This document shows, in pieces, positions 25,901 through 38,689 of a stretch of DNA of 64,000 nucleotides. The notes below the pieces were generated by a model. That model was not told the origin of the DNA. It saw nothing but the letters and a program-made list of their open reading frames with translations, and did no database searches. A program made the position numbers and the translations under genes. Source of the stretch: Nomia melanderi (taxonomy: Eukaryota; Arthropoda; Insecta; Hymenoptera; Halictidae); the NCBI RefSeq assembly GCF_051020985.1, contig NC_135001.1:15307896-15371895 (forward strand), in the 5' to 3' direction. Position 1 is the stretch's first letter, and every line of letters begins with the position of its first letter.

Positions 25901-26205
25901 AGATCACGAACATTATACTTATAGCAACTTTGCGTAATTTTTACGAGTTAATCGCAATTTACATGCCTATTGACTGAAATGTATATACATATGTATATGT
26001 ACATATATATTATGAATATTTTAAACATATGGTATACTTCTTATTTAAAAAAGGAATTGTATAAAAGATGTCTGAGTTCATACGTAAATAACGCTTTGAC
26101 GGATACTATAAAAATTTTTTATTGTCTTATAATTTTACCTTCAAACTGCTGAAGTTCTAAAGGTGTCTCGCTGAAAGGATCAACTTCGCTTCTGCTATTA
26201 GACAT
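22901..26205 (-). CDS. PAPLA1: Intracellular phospholipase A1, DDHD family
   Basis: Cytosolic, membrane-associated phosphatidic-acid-preferring phospholipase A1 (DDHD1/DDHD2 family). Ten exons in frame give 600 aa: 26139-26205, 25270-25584, 24778-24942, 24555-24683, 24328-24469, 24142-24248, 23754-24067, 23366-23651, 23150-23281, 22901-23046. Domain order: WWE-like segment (MQVRWFYRDGVDKRWIEF), VKGGMYDVEI and MRGTWYYDGSWIPLE, then the lipase core with RRGYKFAAVMEDKP, HIVFVVHGIGQK and the nucleophile elbow AHSLG (Ser377), IENLFCLGSPLSVFLALR, and the DDHD domain with Asp458 (HWSDPVAYR), Asp559, His577 and Asp585. It is closer in size to DDHD2 (about 711) than to the long fly PAPLA1 isoforms. 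The start is an in-context ATG followed by an acidic N-terminus; extra upstream exons are possible. The orthologue choice within the family is less sure than the family. Confidence 0.92.
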
Positions 26206-28563
26206 CCTGTCAACGTCTAATTTGTCAATAACTACCTTTTAATATATGTGATTACAAAATTACAATATCACGAACTACACAAACGTTAGACAATACACGG
26301 CAAAGATTTCGAATTATAATTTTTATAAAAATTAGTCTCAACCACTAAACATGCTTGTCATGAATAAAAATTTATAATTATTATGTAGCATCCATTTGTC
26401 AGTGTAAAATGTCACTTCTTATTTATAAATGGTGTTTTCAGCAATGTTGTTTTTGATTAAAATAATAAAAAGTCTGTGTATAATTCGATATAACCACGAG
26501 AGTGACTAATGAACAGAATCGTTTTCCTTCGTAGTTGGAACGTTATCTAAAAACTGATATAGAACTCTTCCTTCACAACGTACCGTTCACCTCGCACTAT
26601 CTTAGGCAACTGATTCCTGTTTCTGTAAACAGCGAATTGCTGCATTCATCAATAAACAACAAATGTACAAATACAATGCGTAAAATAGTATGCGATATGG
26701 ATAGTTTATGTATTATGCTTTCATATCACTATATGTAATTGCACGTATCTATATGTACATGCAATGCATACGTAGCGTATATATCGATAAGTAATTTGTA
26801 CAATTACAAATGTGTACGCTTGCATCATGTAAGAGCAACTCGCAGATCATTTAATTTAGATGATGAATATTCATACCATTATATAAGTATATGTTGATCG
26901 CATAAGTATTTTTTTAGAGAATGTAAATAATTTTTAGAAAATTTACGTTAGTATAAATGTAACATTACATCAGTAGCATTTAATGCGTCTTATATATGTA
27001 CAATTTTTACGAATTGATAGTGCTTATGATATTTGATTAATTTAAATATAAATTTCGCGTGAATTCGTAAAGTATTTCTGTTTAATTAATATTTAGAACG
27101 ATGATTGTGAGGGAACAACATTTTTTTACAAATTAATTTAAATTCAATCCGAATACATTATTTTATTCGTGTTTTCAAAATAATAATATATTTCATATAT
27201 TTTCTTTAATCAACAACATAATATTTAACAAATAATGAACATTCTGTACAGTTCAGTTGATTAATAAAATTTACATAAGTTGTTATTAATAGTATCTTTA
27301 ATCTTTTCCAGAATAAATACTATTTATTATTCTGTATTTGTTGATAGAATAATAATATTATTGATATATTGTTCACATATTAGGTAACAAGAAAGTTCAA
27401 TTCTATTATGAACAATTTTTTAATTTTATACTTTAAAATAATTTTAATTCCACACATTCTCAGATGAATATTACTTGGTTACAAAAGGAATATGACATTT
27501 TTACAATTACTTTTACATAACTTACAATTTTAGTAATAAAAAATATAAACAAAAAACTGAAAGAATAAAATATTTCTGACTAAAAAGTTTAATAACACTC
27601 AACAGTGTTTAATTTGGTACTTAAGATTCTTAATTGAGTAAACTTTTCGACTCCAATTTATTTATTCTAAAACGTTTTAAATTAAACAACATTTGCGTAG
27701 ATATTTTTCATTTAAATTTTAAAATACATTTTACTATATGTATATATTTTAATTGGCGATATACATTATTCTGTAATAACAATACAGTAAGGTCGTAAAT
27801 TCAGTAAAGTCATAAACAAGAATATTCTTCGTCCAGCAGAGGTCCTCAGCCTCAAAACCACAGAATACCATGGCACAGATGGGAATGCACTATCTCTCAT
27901 AGTGTTTTTCTTGAGAAGAGAGTGGGGTGGAGAAATATTTTCTTCGGTAGTGTACCTAAGTATGTAATGTGCGGTGTGTTGTTCATAAAAGGATACATCA
28001 TTTTGTTTAAAACACAAGGTTGAATGTCTTTTGGATATGTCGCATTTGGTGTGTACACAATTATTAATATAGTAGTTTTACAAATTTTCTTTCTTTACTG
28101 TAGTTGTTTCGTTTGATCATATTTACCAAAACTACCATCAAGTTTCCTTTAATGAATTCTTCAGAATTGTTTGTTTCTAATATGTGTTTACTATCGTATA
28201 TATCTATTAATACTTAATAAGCCTTATATATGTATGAATGAATTAAAATCATTATCAAATAAATTCAAACAATTAATGACAAGTATGATCAATGTTATAT
28301 ATTTAAAAAAAATATTTATTTAAGCAAAAATATATAAAGAATTCCATTAGATCTTTTGTTTTCTTTCTGTATTGTTTATACTTAAAAAGAAATGATACCA
28401 ATCTTATAAAATTTACTGATTATTATTGAAAATTAGTATTAACATTACTTTTAATAATAATATACATTATTGCTAATAAATTATGATAAATTTAAATAAT
28501 AATATGAATTAATCTAATGAACATATTTCCATTAACGTTGATTATTTATTTTCTTCATTTTAG
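26206..28563. other. Divergent intergenic region between DDHD phospholipase and FRS2
   Basis: Should hold both promoters. The only compositional peculiarity is a less AT-rich block at 27780-28060 (see findings). The 83-codon minus-strand frame there ends without domain features. A splice acceptor (TTTTAG, ending 28563) just before the FRS2 start suggests that an untranslated FRS2 exon lies somewhere in this region. Confidence 0.4.
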
Positions 28564-28574
28564 AGTAAAAAAGA

Positions 28575-30278
28575 ATGGGTTGTGTCAATAGCCGGACAGA
28601 TATTAATGATTTACACCCAAATATTTTTCAAGTGATGAATGTAGATGAATTAGGTAATTTAATTACCCCTGGACGCTTAGAAGTTACTGAAGCTGATATA
28701 GTGCTTTATCAACGCGGTAAACAGCCTATTAAATGGCCTTTGCGTTGTTTACGTCGGTACGGTTATGATGCTGAAATATTTAGTTTCGAATCTGGTAGAC
28801 GATGTCCCACAGGACCAGGCATTTATGCCTTTAAATGTCATAGAGCTGCGCATTTATTTAATTTGGTACAAACAAATATTCAGGTTTGTACTTTTAGACA
28901 TACAGAATTTGAAGTAATTTTATTTATTTTATTTTCTTTGAAACATATATTTATGATTGGTAATATTTATAATAATGTATAAATATATAATAATCTTCAT
29001 TTAACTACATTAATGTTTATAAATAATTATTTTTTAAATAATAACATTTTAAAGTAAGTTAATGCTTAATATATATTATTATTTAGGTTTGTAATAACAG
29101 TGGGGATGATACAATGTCCAGAGAACTTCCAATCGCTTCTCATCCTGGTCCAACAGTAGCAAGAGTGACAATACCAGTTGAGCCTAATTATTTGGATCCA
29201 ATATTAAATAGAACTAATAATCGTATAGGTCAGAGAATCGCTCACTGTCAACAAAATGGAATCGGAAGATTAGGTAGCGTGGGAAGTAGCACTGGTCTTA
29301 TATCACCACAAGGAACCATAGGTTCTCCTTCTCCATCTCCTGTGCTGCCACCACCTCCACCACCGTTCCCTCAACCGCATCCGTCCTCGCTTTATGTCAA
29401 TGAAGACGTCTTGTCACCGTTACCATTAGAAATGGAACATAATAATAACAAAAGCCCTAGAAGAGCAATACAGAGGTAAAGAAAATTCGTATTCTTTCTG
29501 TCATTAATATTATATGGAATTAGATAAATTTCTATTTTATTACAGATCCTGTACAGTAGGTAATTCAGTGTCCGATAACACCTCGGTAGCATTGGAATGT
29601 ACATCTGCTCGTAAAACCTTAAAGGTCACTTCTCAAACTAAATCACCGCTTTCACCAGCAGCGGCTTATATGAATGTAGATATCAGTAATGATATTAGTT
29701 CACTGTCTCCAACTCATAGTGTTCCTGAAACAATACAATTTAAGGAAGATAAAAATGAAAATAATGAATCTGGGCATGCTTATATGAATATTAGTCCAGG
29801 CGAAGAATGTACAGAATTGTTTGTTGCTAGAGTACGACCTTCGCCTTTACCATCTATTCAATCTGATGTGGAAGAAGTACCAAGACATTGTTACGCTAAT
29901 TTAGAAGCAAGTGAAATTGAAAGTTTAAGAAAAAGATTTTCTGGTGTGTCTGCAGCAGAGAAATCACCTTTGACTCCATCAACACCTACAGGTGGTCCAA
30001 TTAGAGAAGTAAATTATGCTGTATTAGATCTGGATACAAAGGATGTATCGATCAATTCACCATTCGAAGGACCTTCAAATTCATCTGCATCTCCTCCAGA
30101 GTCACCAAATAAACCACAAAAAGGGTATGCTACAATAGATTTCAATAAGACAGTTGCTCTTTCACATTCAGTTAATCCAAATCTTGTAAATGATAACGAG
30201 GGTTCGAGAAAAACGCGTCACAATTCCACTATTAGTGACTTAACAGCACCTAGACGTAGTTCATCTGTAAGTGAATGA
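28575..30278 (+). CDS. Frs2: FRS2-type fibroblast growth factor receptor substrate
   Basis: Membrane-anchored docking adaptor that links activated FGF receptors to Grb2/Sos and Shp2. Three exons, 28575-28883, 29087-29475 and 29546-30278, give 476 aa (human FRS2 508). MGCVNSR carries the N-myristoylation glycine at position 2. The PTB/IRS-type domain follows (about 14-108; LCLRRYGYD-like LRCLRRYGYDAEIFSFESGR, GPGIYAFKCHRA). Then a proline-rich linker and tyrosine motifs: YVNE (206), YMNV (274), YMNI (312) and YANL (349), all YxN Grb2-type; and NYAVLDLD (390) and GYATIDF (427), placed like the vertebrate Shp2 sites. The C-terminus has the family signature GSRKTRHNST. The start is fixed by the myristoylation motif. 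An upstream acceptor at 28562-28563 implies a non-coding first exon. Confidence 0.95.
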
Positions 30279-33200
30279 TCCATTTTTTTACTTTATAACT
30301 GTGTCTACATAATGAATATTTATAGCATTTTATAGAATGATAATACGCTTTACAATTTTATTAAATTTAAATGCGTACTAATGCAGTACCAAAGACATTA
30401 AACTAGTTTTCAGATCTTTTGTATAATGTTGATTATCAAGCAAAAATGTGAAACAATGTATCTTTACTCAAAAATTTCATTTCTTGACTTATTTATCAAG
30501 AATTATTTTACAATTTATTTATCAAATTAGCAGTTAGCTTTTAAGTTTTGTAAGATATACAAATGTATATGGTGCATCACAGTATTTTTAAAGAGTAAGT
30601 TTTTTTTCTATGTGCTGTTGAAATGTGATACAGAGATAATTAAAATGAAAAGTCTTTTTTATAGAAAATTTAAAAATGAAAAGCTTCAAACTCTATCTTT
30701 AGAGAGGAAGTATATATAATATCCTTCAACTCTAATGTTAAATATTCTAATATTCGGAAATTACAGTGTATGTTTTATAGAAGAACCTTTTGAGCCACTA
30801 ATTATTTTGTTTCAATTAGTTTTCAGATCAAATTTATTTATACATCTGTATCAAATTCTCTACTTGTAATAGAATTATAATTAGCACTAACCAATTATGT
30901 CACGATTTGATCACACTATGTAAAATTTGTATAAAAGCATTACAGTATATTTGCTACAGTTTGTATCCCACTATTAAGTCATTAAATCATTCCTACAACT
31001 GTATATTAGGAGAAATATTTCAAAATGAATCTGAAATTTATTTTTCATATAAGATATAATAGTTACTAAGTAAATAATGTGACCTCTAAGAGGCGACAGA
31101 ACGATTATAAAACACACTATTAATAATTGTTTTCATATTCAAGCAATTACACATTACTTGATTTAAAGACGATACAGTAATGTTTTCTGTTTGTAAATGT
31201 TTGGTAGAAAAATTTATTCCTATTATTATAGAAAAAAAGCTCACAATCATAATTAGTGGGTCAGGAAGGATTAGATCATATGTATATATATCACATTTGC
31301 TACCTTTAAGATTGCTGTGGGTTCCTAACATGCATATTTTATTTGTAGCCTATTAGAATTTGAAAACAAATTCTATTCTATGCTCTATTTACATTCAGAT
31401 TTAGATTTTACATGAAAATTTCCAATTCTCAAAACAATCAACTGTGATTGTAATATTACTTATGTTAATTTATTATTCTTTGTTTTTCTGGATCTATCGT
31501 TTACCTATTCAGAGTTAAATTTATGTGAAACCATCATCTTCTGCAATATTATGTAATAATATATGTTGTTAAAAATTGTAAAATACTGTTATATCAGTTG
31601 AAATTCTGCATAAAATACTAATGATTGTATACCAATAGCTCTTAAACTTGTCTCATTAGAATCATTTTATTCATTTGTATTTGGAAGTAAATGTGATTAT
31701 TTTATTTGCTTGAAAAAAATTACTATCTGACAGGCAATACATGGTATTAAAATACTATCAGTGAAAAAGGACCACACAAAAATGATTCATTAGGCCATTT
31801 TAAATATCTGACTTAATCAAAAGTTAAATTATGCTTCTAGCAGAAGTATATGAATTTTAACTGCTTGTTGCAGTTCAGATTGTTCCAAAGAAAGTGTTAT
31901 TTTATAGGTTTTATTATATGTAGATCTTAGATCCCTAGATATGTAAATAAATAGTTTGAGGGTAATAGTAACAGAGAATACTCACATTTGGTTAATATCT
32001 ATAAAACAAATACCAAAATCATATTTCGTTTTTTCTCAAAGATTACATTTTTGTTTTGTTGTTTTACCTGAATTCTATCAAAATGATAATTAAATTTAAA
32101 ATGAAATTATATTAAATCATTTATGTCATTTTCAGTATACTTCTTCATTTGCGCTAAATACATTAAATTATAGCCAATTTGAAAATCTTGTATCTTTCGA
32201 TTTGATCAACTTTTTTTATACAGAGTTTCACTTCGTTATGTGATTTTTTCTTTTCTTTAATACCAAAGGAAACATAAAAAATAGTTGAACTTGAATTTAG
32301 TCTTCTTTAAAATTTCACTTCCTAATTATATTTTGAATTTTTTTCAAATTATATGTTGGAAGGAAGATTTGATAATACACAGATTACCAATTTAGCTTAA
32401 ATTTATAAGTATATTGTTTAAAATTTTATGAGAAAAGAAAATTAAAAATTTTCTGTTATCTTATTTACCAGTATATACTCCAATATAAAAGAAATTTTTT
32501 AAATGTAAAAGAAGTACAGGATGGTAAAATATATTTATATGCTATCATCAGGATTTCAATCCCAACTTTTTCTCTCAATCTCTACTTCTTTTAAAAATCT
32601 ATTTCTATATCACTGTGTAAGTAGAATTGGTACATAAAATTGTAAAGCATCTGAATATATAATTTTGCTTTTGACAGTGGCTTTAACATAAATATCTTTA
32701 TTTAGTACTAATATTTAACATAAGTAACTTTTTCGCATAAAGAACCCTTATGCAATTTCATCTGATTTATGTCTTTATTTGTTCATGAATAATTACTAAT
32801 ATTTTGAAGAACAAATCAGCTTCTGATATGAAAATTAATGAGTTGTTACTCCCTTTGTTTTTAGAATTGTTTTTTTTAATATCATTCCATGTATTGCTTT
32901 TTCGTTATTCTCATATTGCTTCTTTCTAGACGTTTAGGGTCCTTTTTTTCTTTATTTAGTCTTACTTTATAAATTATTTTATATAAATGTGTTTATAAAA
33001 TACAAAGTATCCTAACTTCTTTCCATATACTGGAAATTCACAAGACTCAAATATTCTAATTAAAATAAGGATATAAAAATTTATTGCATATTTCAAACTA
33101 TAGAACATTTTAAAAGAACTTAAGTAAACCATAATGAAATTTTTATTATTATTTCTAACCCAATGCAATCTTAAATATGGGAAATAATTTTTTGTTCATT

Positions 33201-33578
33201 CTTCCTTATAATAAATTAGTATATAAATGTATAAATTTGCATAAAATTCTTCATCATATGTATGACACTATATACATAAAACAAGAAGTGATGACATTGT
33301 ATACAATTTCAAATGATTACTTTTAAAGTAGTCACCTCAAAACTTATTACAATTACAATATTATACATTAATTTAGTGTGATATTGATATATAATAGCAT
33401 AATACATAAAATTATGTAACTTTGTTGCTCTTTAAAAGAAATTTTATAATGCACAATTCTAAAACACTGTCGTATAATACAATAGATTTGGTATAATTTA
33501 TAATTATTTAAAAAATAAGAACCTCTTGATAGTGATAAATGAAAACTGTAAGTAGCAACAGTAAAAATTTTGTCTTTT
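30279..33578. other. Downstream of FRS2, probably long 3' UTR then intergenic
   Basis: Very AT-rich, no coding exon recognised on either strand and no transposon end seen before the LTR-like sequence at about 33579. Several AATAAA-like hexamers occur, none distinguishable as the used one. Confidence 0.4.
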
Positions 33579-33710
33579 TCTTTTTTTATATATTTTAGTC
33601 GCTCTTTTGTTCATTCTTTTTACCAATGTGTTTTAAATAAAATGATTTTTTGCATGTTTTCTATTGTTCATTTTTTTTTAATCTTGCCCGTTACTTAAAA
33701 TAAAATTGTT

Positions 33711-33734
33711 GGGTTCTGGGCCCAGATGCCCATT
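33711..33734 (+). other. Copia-type primer-binding site
   Basis: GGGTTCTGGGCCCAGATGCC follows the left LTR-like repeat. As I recall it, Drosophila copia has GGTTATGGGCCCAGTCCATGCC here, matching an internal piece of initiator tRNA rather than its 3' end. The match of the GGGCCCAG core at the right distance fixes the element's orientation as plus. Confidence 0.65.
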
Positions 33735-34019
33735 AAATTTAGGACAATATATAAACTGGGTAATAAAATTATCTTGGATATAACAAATTAAAGATATAAC
33801 CTATCTATCAGGCATATTCCCTGAGGTGATTTCTATCTGTCTTGAATTATGGTATCAATAAATGGTATGACTACAATTGAAAAATTGACTCTCCGTGAAA
33901 AGTACAATACATAGAAATTTCTAATAAAAATTTATCTGCAACATGAAGAATTGTGGAAATATATCTAACTATATAATTAAAAGAACACAAGTTGATATGA
34001 GACAGTACATTAAAATGAA

Positions 34020-34340
34020 TTCAAAAATAAATACTGCTGGTAGATCTGTTGAATGATGTATATCTTCAAGAGGCAGCCACTGCCAAAGATGTATGAATCA
34101 ATTTAGAAAAAACTTTTGATAACTGTGGACTGATGAGAAAGGTAGAGTTGCTATCAGATTTTATTATAGTGAGTCTAGACAGTTGTAGTAGTCTTGAAAA
34201 ACATGTAAATAAAGTTATAATAACTGCACATAAACTTAAAAATAATAAGTCACAACCAAAATTATACATTACATATAAAAATATGTTTCATATTCTAAAA
34301 CAGTTCAGTGATGATATCATAAAAAAGAAAATTAAACTAA
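34020..34340 (+). pseudogene. Copia gag fragment
   Basis: The frame reads VDLLNDVYLQEAATAKDV, a stop (TGA at 34099-34101, probably from Trp TGG), then INLEKTFDNCGLMRKVELL and HVNKVIITAHKL, matching the copia gag pattern TAKE-W..L...F...GL.R...LL...L.......S...Y...I...A..L. Only this central part is readable. Confidence 0.75.
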
Positions 34341-35551
34341 ACCAGATATAAACATTATAAATACATCTATATTTACTATGTAGAAATATAAAAAACATGA
34401 ATTTTTCTAAATATAAAATGAATATAAAAGATCACTATAATCCAGTCTGAAAAATGTCATAATTAAAATCATACAATTAAACAAACTTATTTTATTATTT
34501 GTTTAAATTAAAAATTAATACGTTGCAGGACACAGGTTCTAATGCCTGTAATCTTCTTGGCATTGATTTAACTAGCCTTTCGATAATCATTTTGATTTTT
34601 GTTTTCATTTATTATCATATATGTGTGTCTTCTAATATCTAATTTGTTTTGAACATATTTAATAATTTTTAAATCCAATGATTATGGAAGTGTGTCAATT
34701 ATCTTTAATAATATTTAAAATTAATTTTATATAATATAAAAATTTTAAATTGTCTACACTGGTAGCTAACATACATTTCCAGATCATGACCGATCCACTT
34801 CATGTTTTATTGTGTTTATGTGTTAAATTTTGCACAATGAATTCTTTATTTGGTCATTGCTTTATTGTAACTTATCAATTCAAATAAAAAATATGAAATT
34901 TAATTTCATCAGTAAACATCATATATGTTAAAAAATTAGAAACTTTGTCTAAATATTGATGAGAGATCTATTTCGAATAATTTAGCCACAAAAACCATGT
35001 TTTCATCTTAATTCTTTCTATACATCATCTCTAAAATGTTTTATTATGTGAAATGTATTTTTGTATGATACTGTGGCTTACTGTAAACCTTGTAGTAGAT
35101 GATGAATGGTTTAAAGTATTATTAAATACTTGCTGGATTTTGCAACACATACAAGATGTCTCACTTAATATGAACACCTTAAATGTTGTACTTTGATTTT
35201 TGATAACAGGAATATATGTTGAAGTAAAACATGATCGGGTTTGAAGAAAAATATACTAAATAATAAAAAGTTTTTCTCAAGGTCACATTTTTTAAGACTT
35301 TAAAATCATACATTTTTTATTTGTATTCATTTTTAATACTCACTGCTAAATAAAATTGATCATGGATATTACTGAATAGTATTAAAATTTTATAGTTTCA
35401 TTTAAAAAATATTAATTACCAAGAAATATTGAAAAATGTTACCTTGAGAACAATTTTTTGCTATTTGCTGTATTTTTACCTTTAAACTTAATTATATTTT
35501 GCTCTGACATTTTTTCTTGTTATAAGAGATATATAAAATGGTTGAAATGCA

Positions 35552-35935
35552 TTATGACGATTGAAAGTTTAGATGCGCAGATTTAGTTAAAACCAAAATA
35601 CCACAAGATGTCAACATTTTTAATTCATCTGCTTCTGTACAAATTATCATAAAAATTATTGTAGATTGCATGAAGATACATATCAGAAACCATAAAGCAA
35701 AAACTCTCATTGTTTTAAGTAGCGATAAATACGGGCACATAAGTACAAAAAATTGCTCAAAAAAGGCAATGATCACAAGAATACCAAAAGAAAATAATTC
35801 TGATTTTCTAATTACATTCTCTGCTTCTCTCGTCACGTACATATAAGAACTGTTGATATATTGACTCTGGTACCACGATTCATATGATAGACTATTTAAT
35901 ATGGATGTATGATACCAGAACATCATTAGTATCAA
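35552..35935 (-). CDS. Unassigned 127-codon frame with hydrophobic segments
   Basis: An uninterrupted minus-strand frame with about three membrane-helix-like stretches (roughly 48-66, 76-97 and 107-120), containing FFVLMCPYLSLLK, VFALWFLICIFM and CTEADELKML. It does not resemble copia protein although it sits inside the copia-derived region. The spacing of charged and hydrophobic parts is vaguely like insect chemoreceptor fragments, but I cannot match a motif. It may be a captured gene fragment, an unrelated insertion or a chance frame. Confidence 0.2.
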   Translation of the reverse strand: MILMMFWYHTSILNSLSYESWYQSQYINSSYMYVTREAENVIRKSELFSFGILVIIAFFEQFFVLMCPYLSLLKTMRVFALWFLICIFMQSTIIFMIICTEADELKMLTSCGILVLTKSAHLNFQSS

Positions 35936-36008
35936 CTATTAAAGTTTCAGATAATAAATAACTATGTAAAAGGATCTAGTAATGTAAATATAGAAATAAG
36001 AGATATTA

Positions 36009-36190
36009 ACAAGAGAAGGACCCCAATTGTCTGACTTCGATTTTGATAGGTTTTTCTAAGATGATGACATGTTCCTAACGATATGTGTAAAATATTAGGC
36101 GTATAACTACACCTAACATTTCACACATGTTATTAGGAACATGTGTGTTATCATCTCACAGAACTATCAAAATTGGAGTCCTTCCCTTGT
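36009..36190. mobile_element. Fold-back MITE nested in the copia remnant
   Basis: Left arm 36009-36100 and right arm 36105-36190 are inverted copies: ACAAGAGAAGGACCCCAAT against the complement of ATTGGAGTCCTTCCCTTGT at the ends, TTTTGATAG with CTATCAAAA, GATGATGACATGTTCCTAA with TTAGGAACATGTGTGTTATC-like, and TATGTGTAAAATATTAGG with CCTAACATTTCACACAT-like. Arms are about 85 bp with almost no loop. Protease/integrase-type copia sequence resumes immediately to the right, so it inserted into an existing copia copy. Confidence 0.75.
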
Positions 36191-36380
36191 AAGGGCACGA
36201 CAGAAATAACACAGGTCAATGTATTATATGTACCTGAGTTGGTAACCAACTTATCGTCTATAAGTCAAATGATTCAAAACAAACAGCTGAAATTCGAAAA
36301 AGGTAGAGTGATTTTGACTGCAGTCACAGCAATATATACATGTACAAGAAAAACAAACCAGGGAGCCTGTCATACATAAT
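36191..36380 (+). pseudogene. Copia protease/integrase-start fragment
   Basis: Reads KGTTEITQVNVLYVPELVTN then LSSISQMIQNKQLKFEK, matching the copia stretch between protease and integrase (V.YVPEL..NLLSIS.....G). Open to 36379, then out of frame. Interrupted upstream by the fold-back element. Confidence 0.75.
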
Positions 36381-36852
36381 AGAAGGAAAACCTTTAAATT
36401 CTTGAAACAAATCCACTCCCATGAATGTGGACTCATAAAGAATAAATTTCTTAGTGATTCCAAATATTTTGTTACTTTTATTAATGGCCTTTTTCATAAG
36501 ATATTTTCACATTTTTTACAATTAAAAGTTAATGCTTAAAATAATTGAAAAACTTTTAAAATTTTATTGAAAATCAATTAAATGCAAAAGTATAAATAAC
36601 AATAGACAAGTATAACAAGAACTGACAATAGTAAACAATATGTCAATGAATCGTTTAATATTTTTTTTTAATATGAAGAATTGAATGTAAAAAGCTCTAA
36701 TATATTGCACCAAATTACGCATACATATCTGTATACCTAGATAGGATCATCTGGTAAAAAATACATTGGAAATATGTACTAAATGTATACATATTAATTC
36801 CAGCTTACTTAGACACTTGTGAGCAGAGACTGTGTCTGTTTTTTTCGTACAT

Positions 36853-37130
36853 AATTAACAGGCATTGAAAAAATCACTGGGTTGCAAAATCCCTCAACAA
36901 AAATGACTTATGTGAAAGCAGATGCAAATAATATGAGAATATTTGATTATAAAACTATGGTGCATATACCTAAAGGAAGAAGATAAAAATATGACTGTGA
37001 AGAAATTTATATTTGTTGGTTACTATAATAGGACAAAGAGGTATAGACTGTACAATGAATCCAAAAGGTAAATTTTGAGAAGCAGAGATGTATTTTTAAA
37101 AAAACAGTGTAAAAAACAGGAATGATTTAC
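36853..37130 (+). pseudogene. Copia integrase C-terminal fragment
   Basis: Reads TGLQNPSTKMTYVK then MRIFDYKTMVHIPKGRR and, after stops, a decayed GY...YRLYN...K..F..R-like tail. This is the MRVFGCKA.VHIPKE.R...  segment after the copia integrase core. At least three in-frame stops. Confidence 0.7.
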
Positions 37131-38689
37131 AGAGGGAGAAGTCTTAGAATGACTGTAATAGTAATACAACCACTTCAAATACTGAAATAACAGAAATTAG
37201 CATATACATGGATACAGATAGTAAATCCTAGCCCTAATAATAATGAAGACTATGTACCAAACGAAGCCCACAGAACTCCTTATATTTAAAAAAATAACTT
37301 TAAGGCTTATAAAAAACAAAAAAAAACACAACTACCTACCTACAGTAGCATGGCTAAAAGTTTACCTTTTACACGAAATTATTAACAGAATTGACCGCAA
37401 GTTGTTTATTAAACAGATTGTCTTAAACTTAAATTAATATCTACTGCACATAGGAGACTATACAAAGAAATACAGTATTATCATGTTTTGTTTACATTTG
37501 GGAACTGAGGCTATGAAATTAAGAAGGCCAAACATATAATTATATTATATTAAAATAAGAAACTGAATGGAAAGATAATACTCATATTACATGTGTAGAA
37601 TCAAGATAAAATAATTTATTGTCTTAAATTTATGACTACTACTGAATATCAAAATAAGCACAGAAACATAGTATTCGAAATAAATCCTGAAGGTGTGTAG
37701 TAAACTCTGACTAATAAGAATTCTCATATGTGGAATTTTAAAAATAAACAATACATTGATTCCATTTGATCTACCAGCAGACAAAAGTTTACAGTTGGCT
37801 ATTTAAGGCAAAAGCAAATATTAACAACAGCATAACTAGATGCAAAGCTAGATCTGTAATCACGGATTATGAACATCAGTAATAAGTCATATTAAGATTA
37901 TATAAATTAAAGTACTATAAAATAAAAAAGAATTAAACGAAATAAGATCAGACAGAATAGTATGAAGAAAAATCAGTTGGCCTGAATATCAAGGATTGAG
38001 CAATACAAACAGTATCAATTTTTAAAAATTTATTAGATTAATGCAAAAGATTTGACGTTTTTTTTTATAAGAAATAAAAAGAAGAGCTCTTACCTGTTCG
38101 CTAATTAAACGAAAACTAAGTAAAAACGAAGAAAGAAGTGTCCTTTATACACGTTATAATAGTTTGAAAACAGATGTTATTCGTTTTGAAGAACAACATT
38201 TTTTTTGTTAATCATGTACAAAAAACGTCGAAATTTTTGCATCAGCCTAATACTTTGTGTAATGGAATGGAATTACAATAGGTATAGGTGAACTTAGCTG
38301 AGGAGCAGTTACTTGAATAAGGAAATCTGCTATGAGCCCCTTAGAGGTTGATTGTTATTACAAGTCACCAACTGTTTAAAAAAAAGATGCTACTATCACG
38401 GGGAATGAAATAAATTATTTTGTTAATAATTAATAACATTTTAACAATTTTTTCTTGATAATCAATGAGGACAAGAGTTTTAAAATTTAAAGTGTGAGGA
38501 TTAAAAAACACAGTGTTGGTTTACATATTTAGAAGCTCTTAAATTGCATATTGACTGGATTTGACTTCCTCCTTCAACTGTCAGATATTGGTTGACTCAT
38601 ATATTCAAAGAGAGTGCTTTGATAATTGCTTAGCTATTGATCTGCATTGTTGACTCGATTTTACTGTAATAGACTTTTTATTTTATAGT

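Noticed and set aside
27766..28017. 83-codon minus-strand open frame upstream of FRS2
   Set aside because: No recognisable motif; better explained by locally lower AT content.
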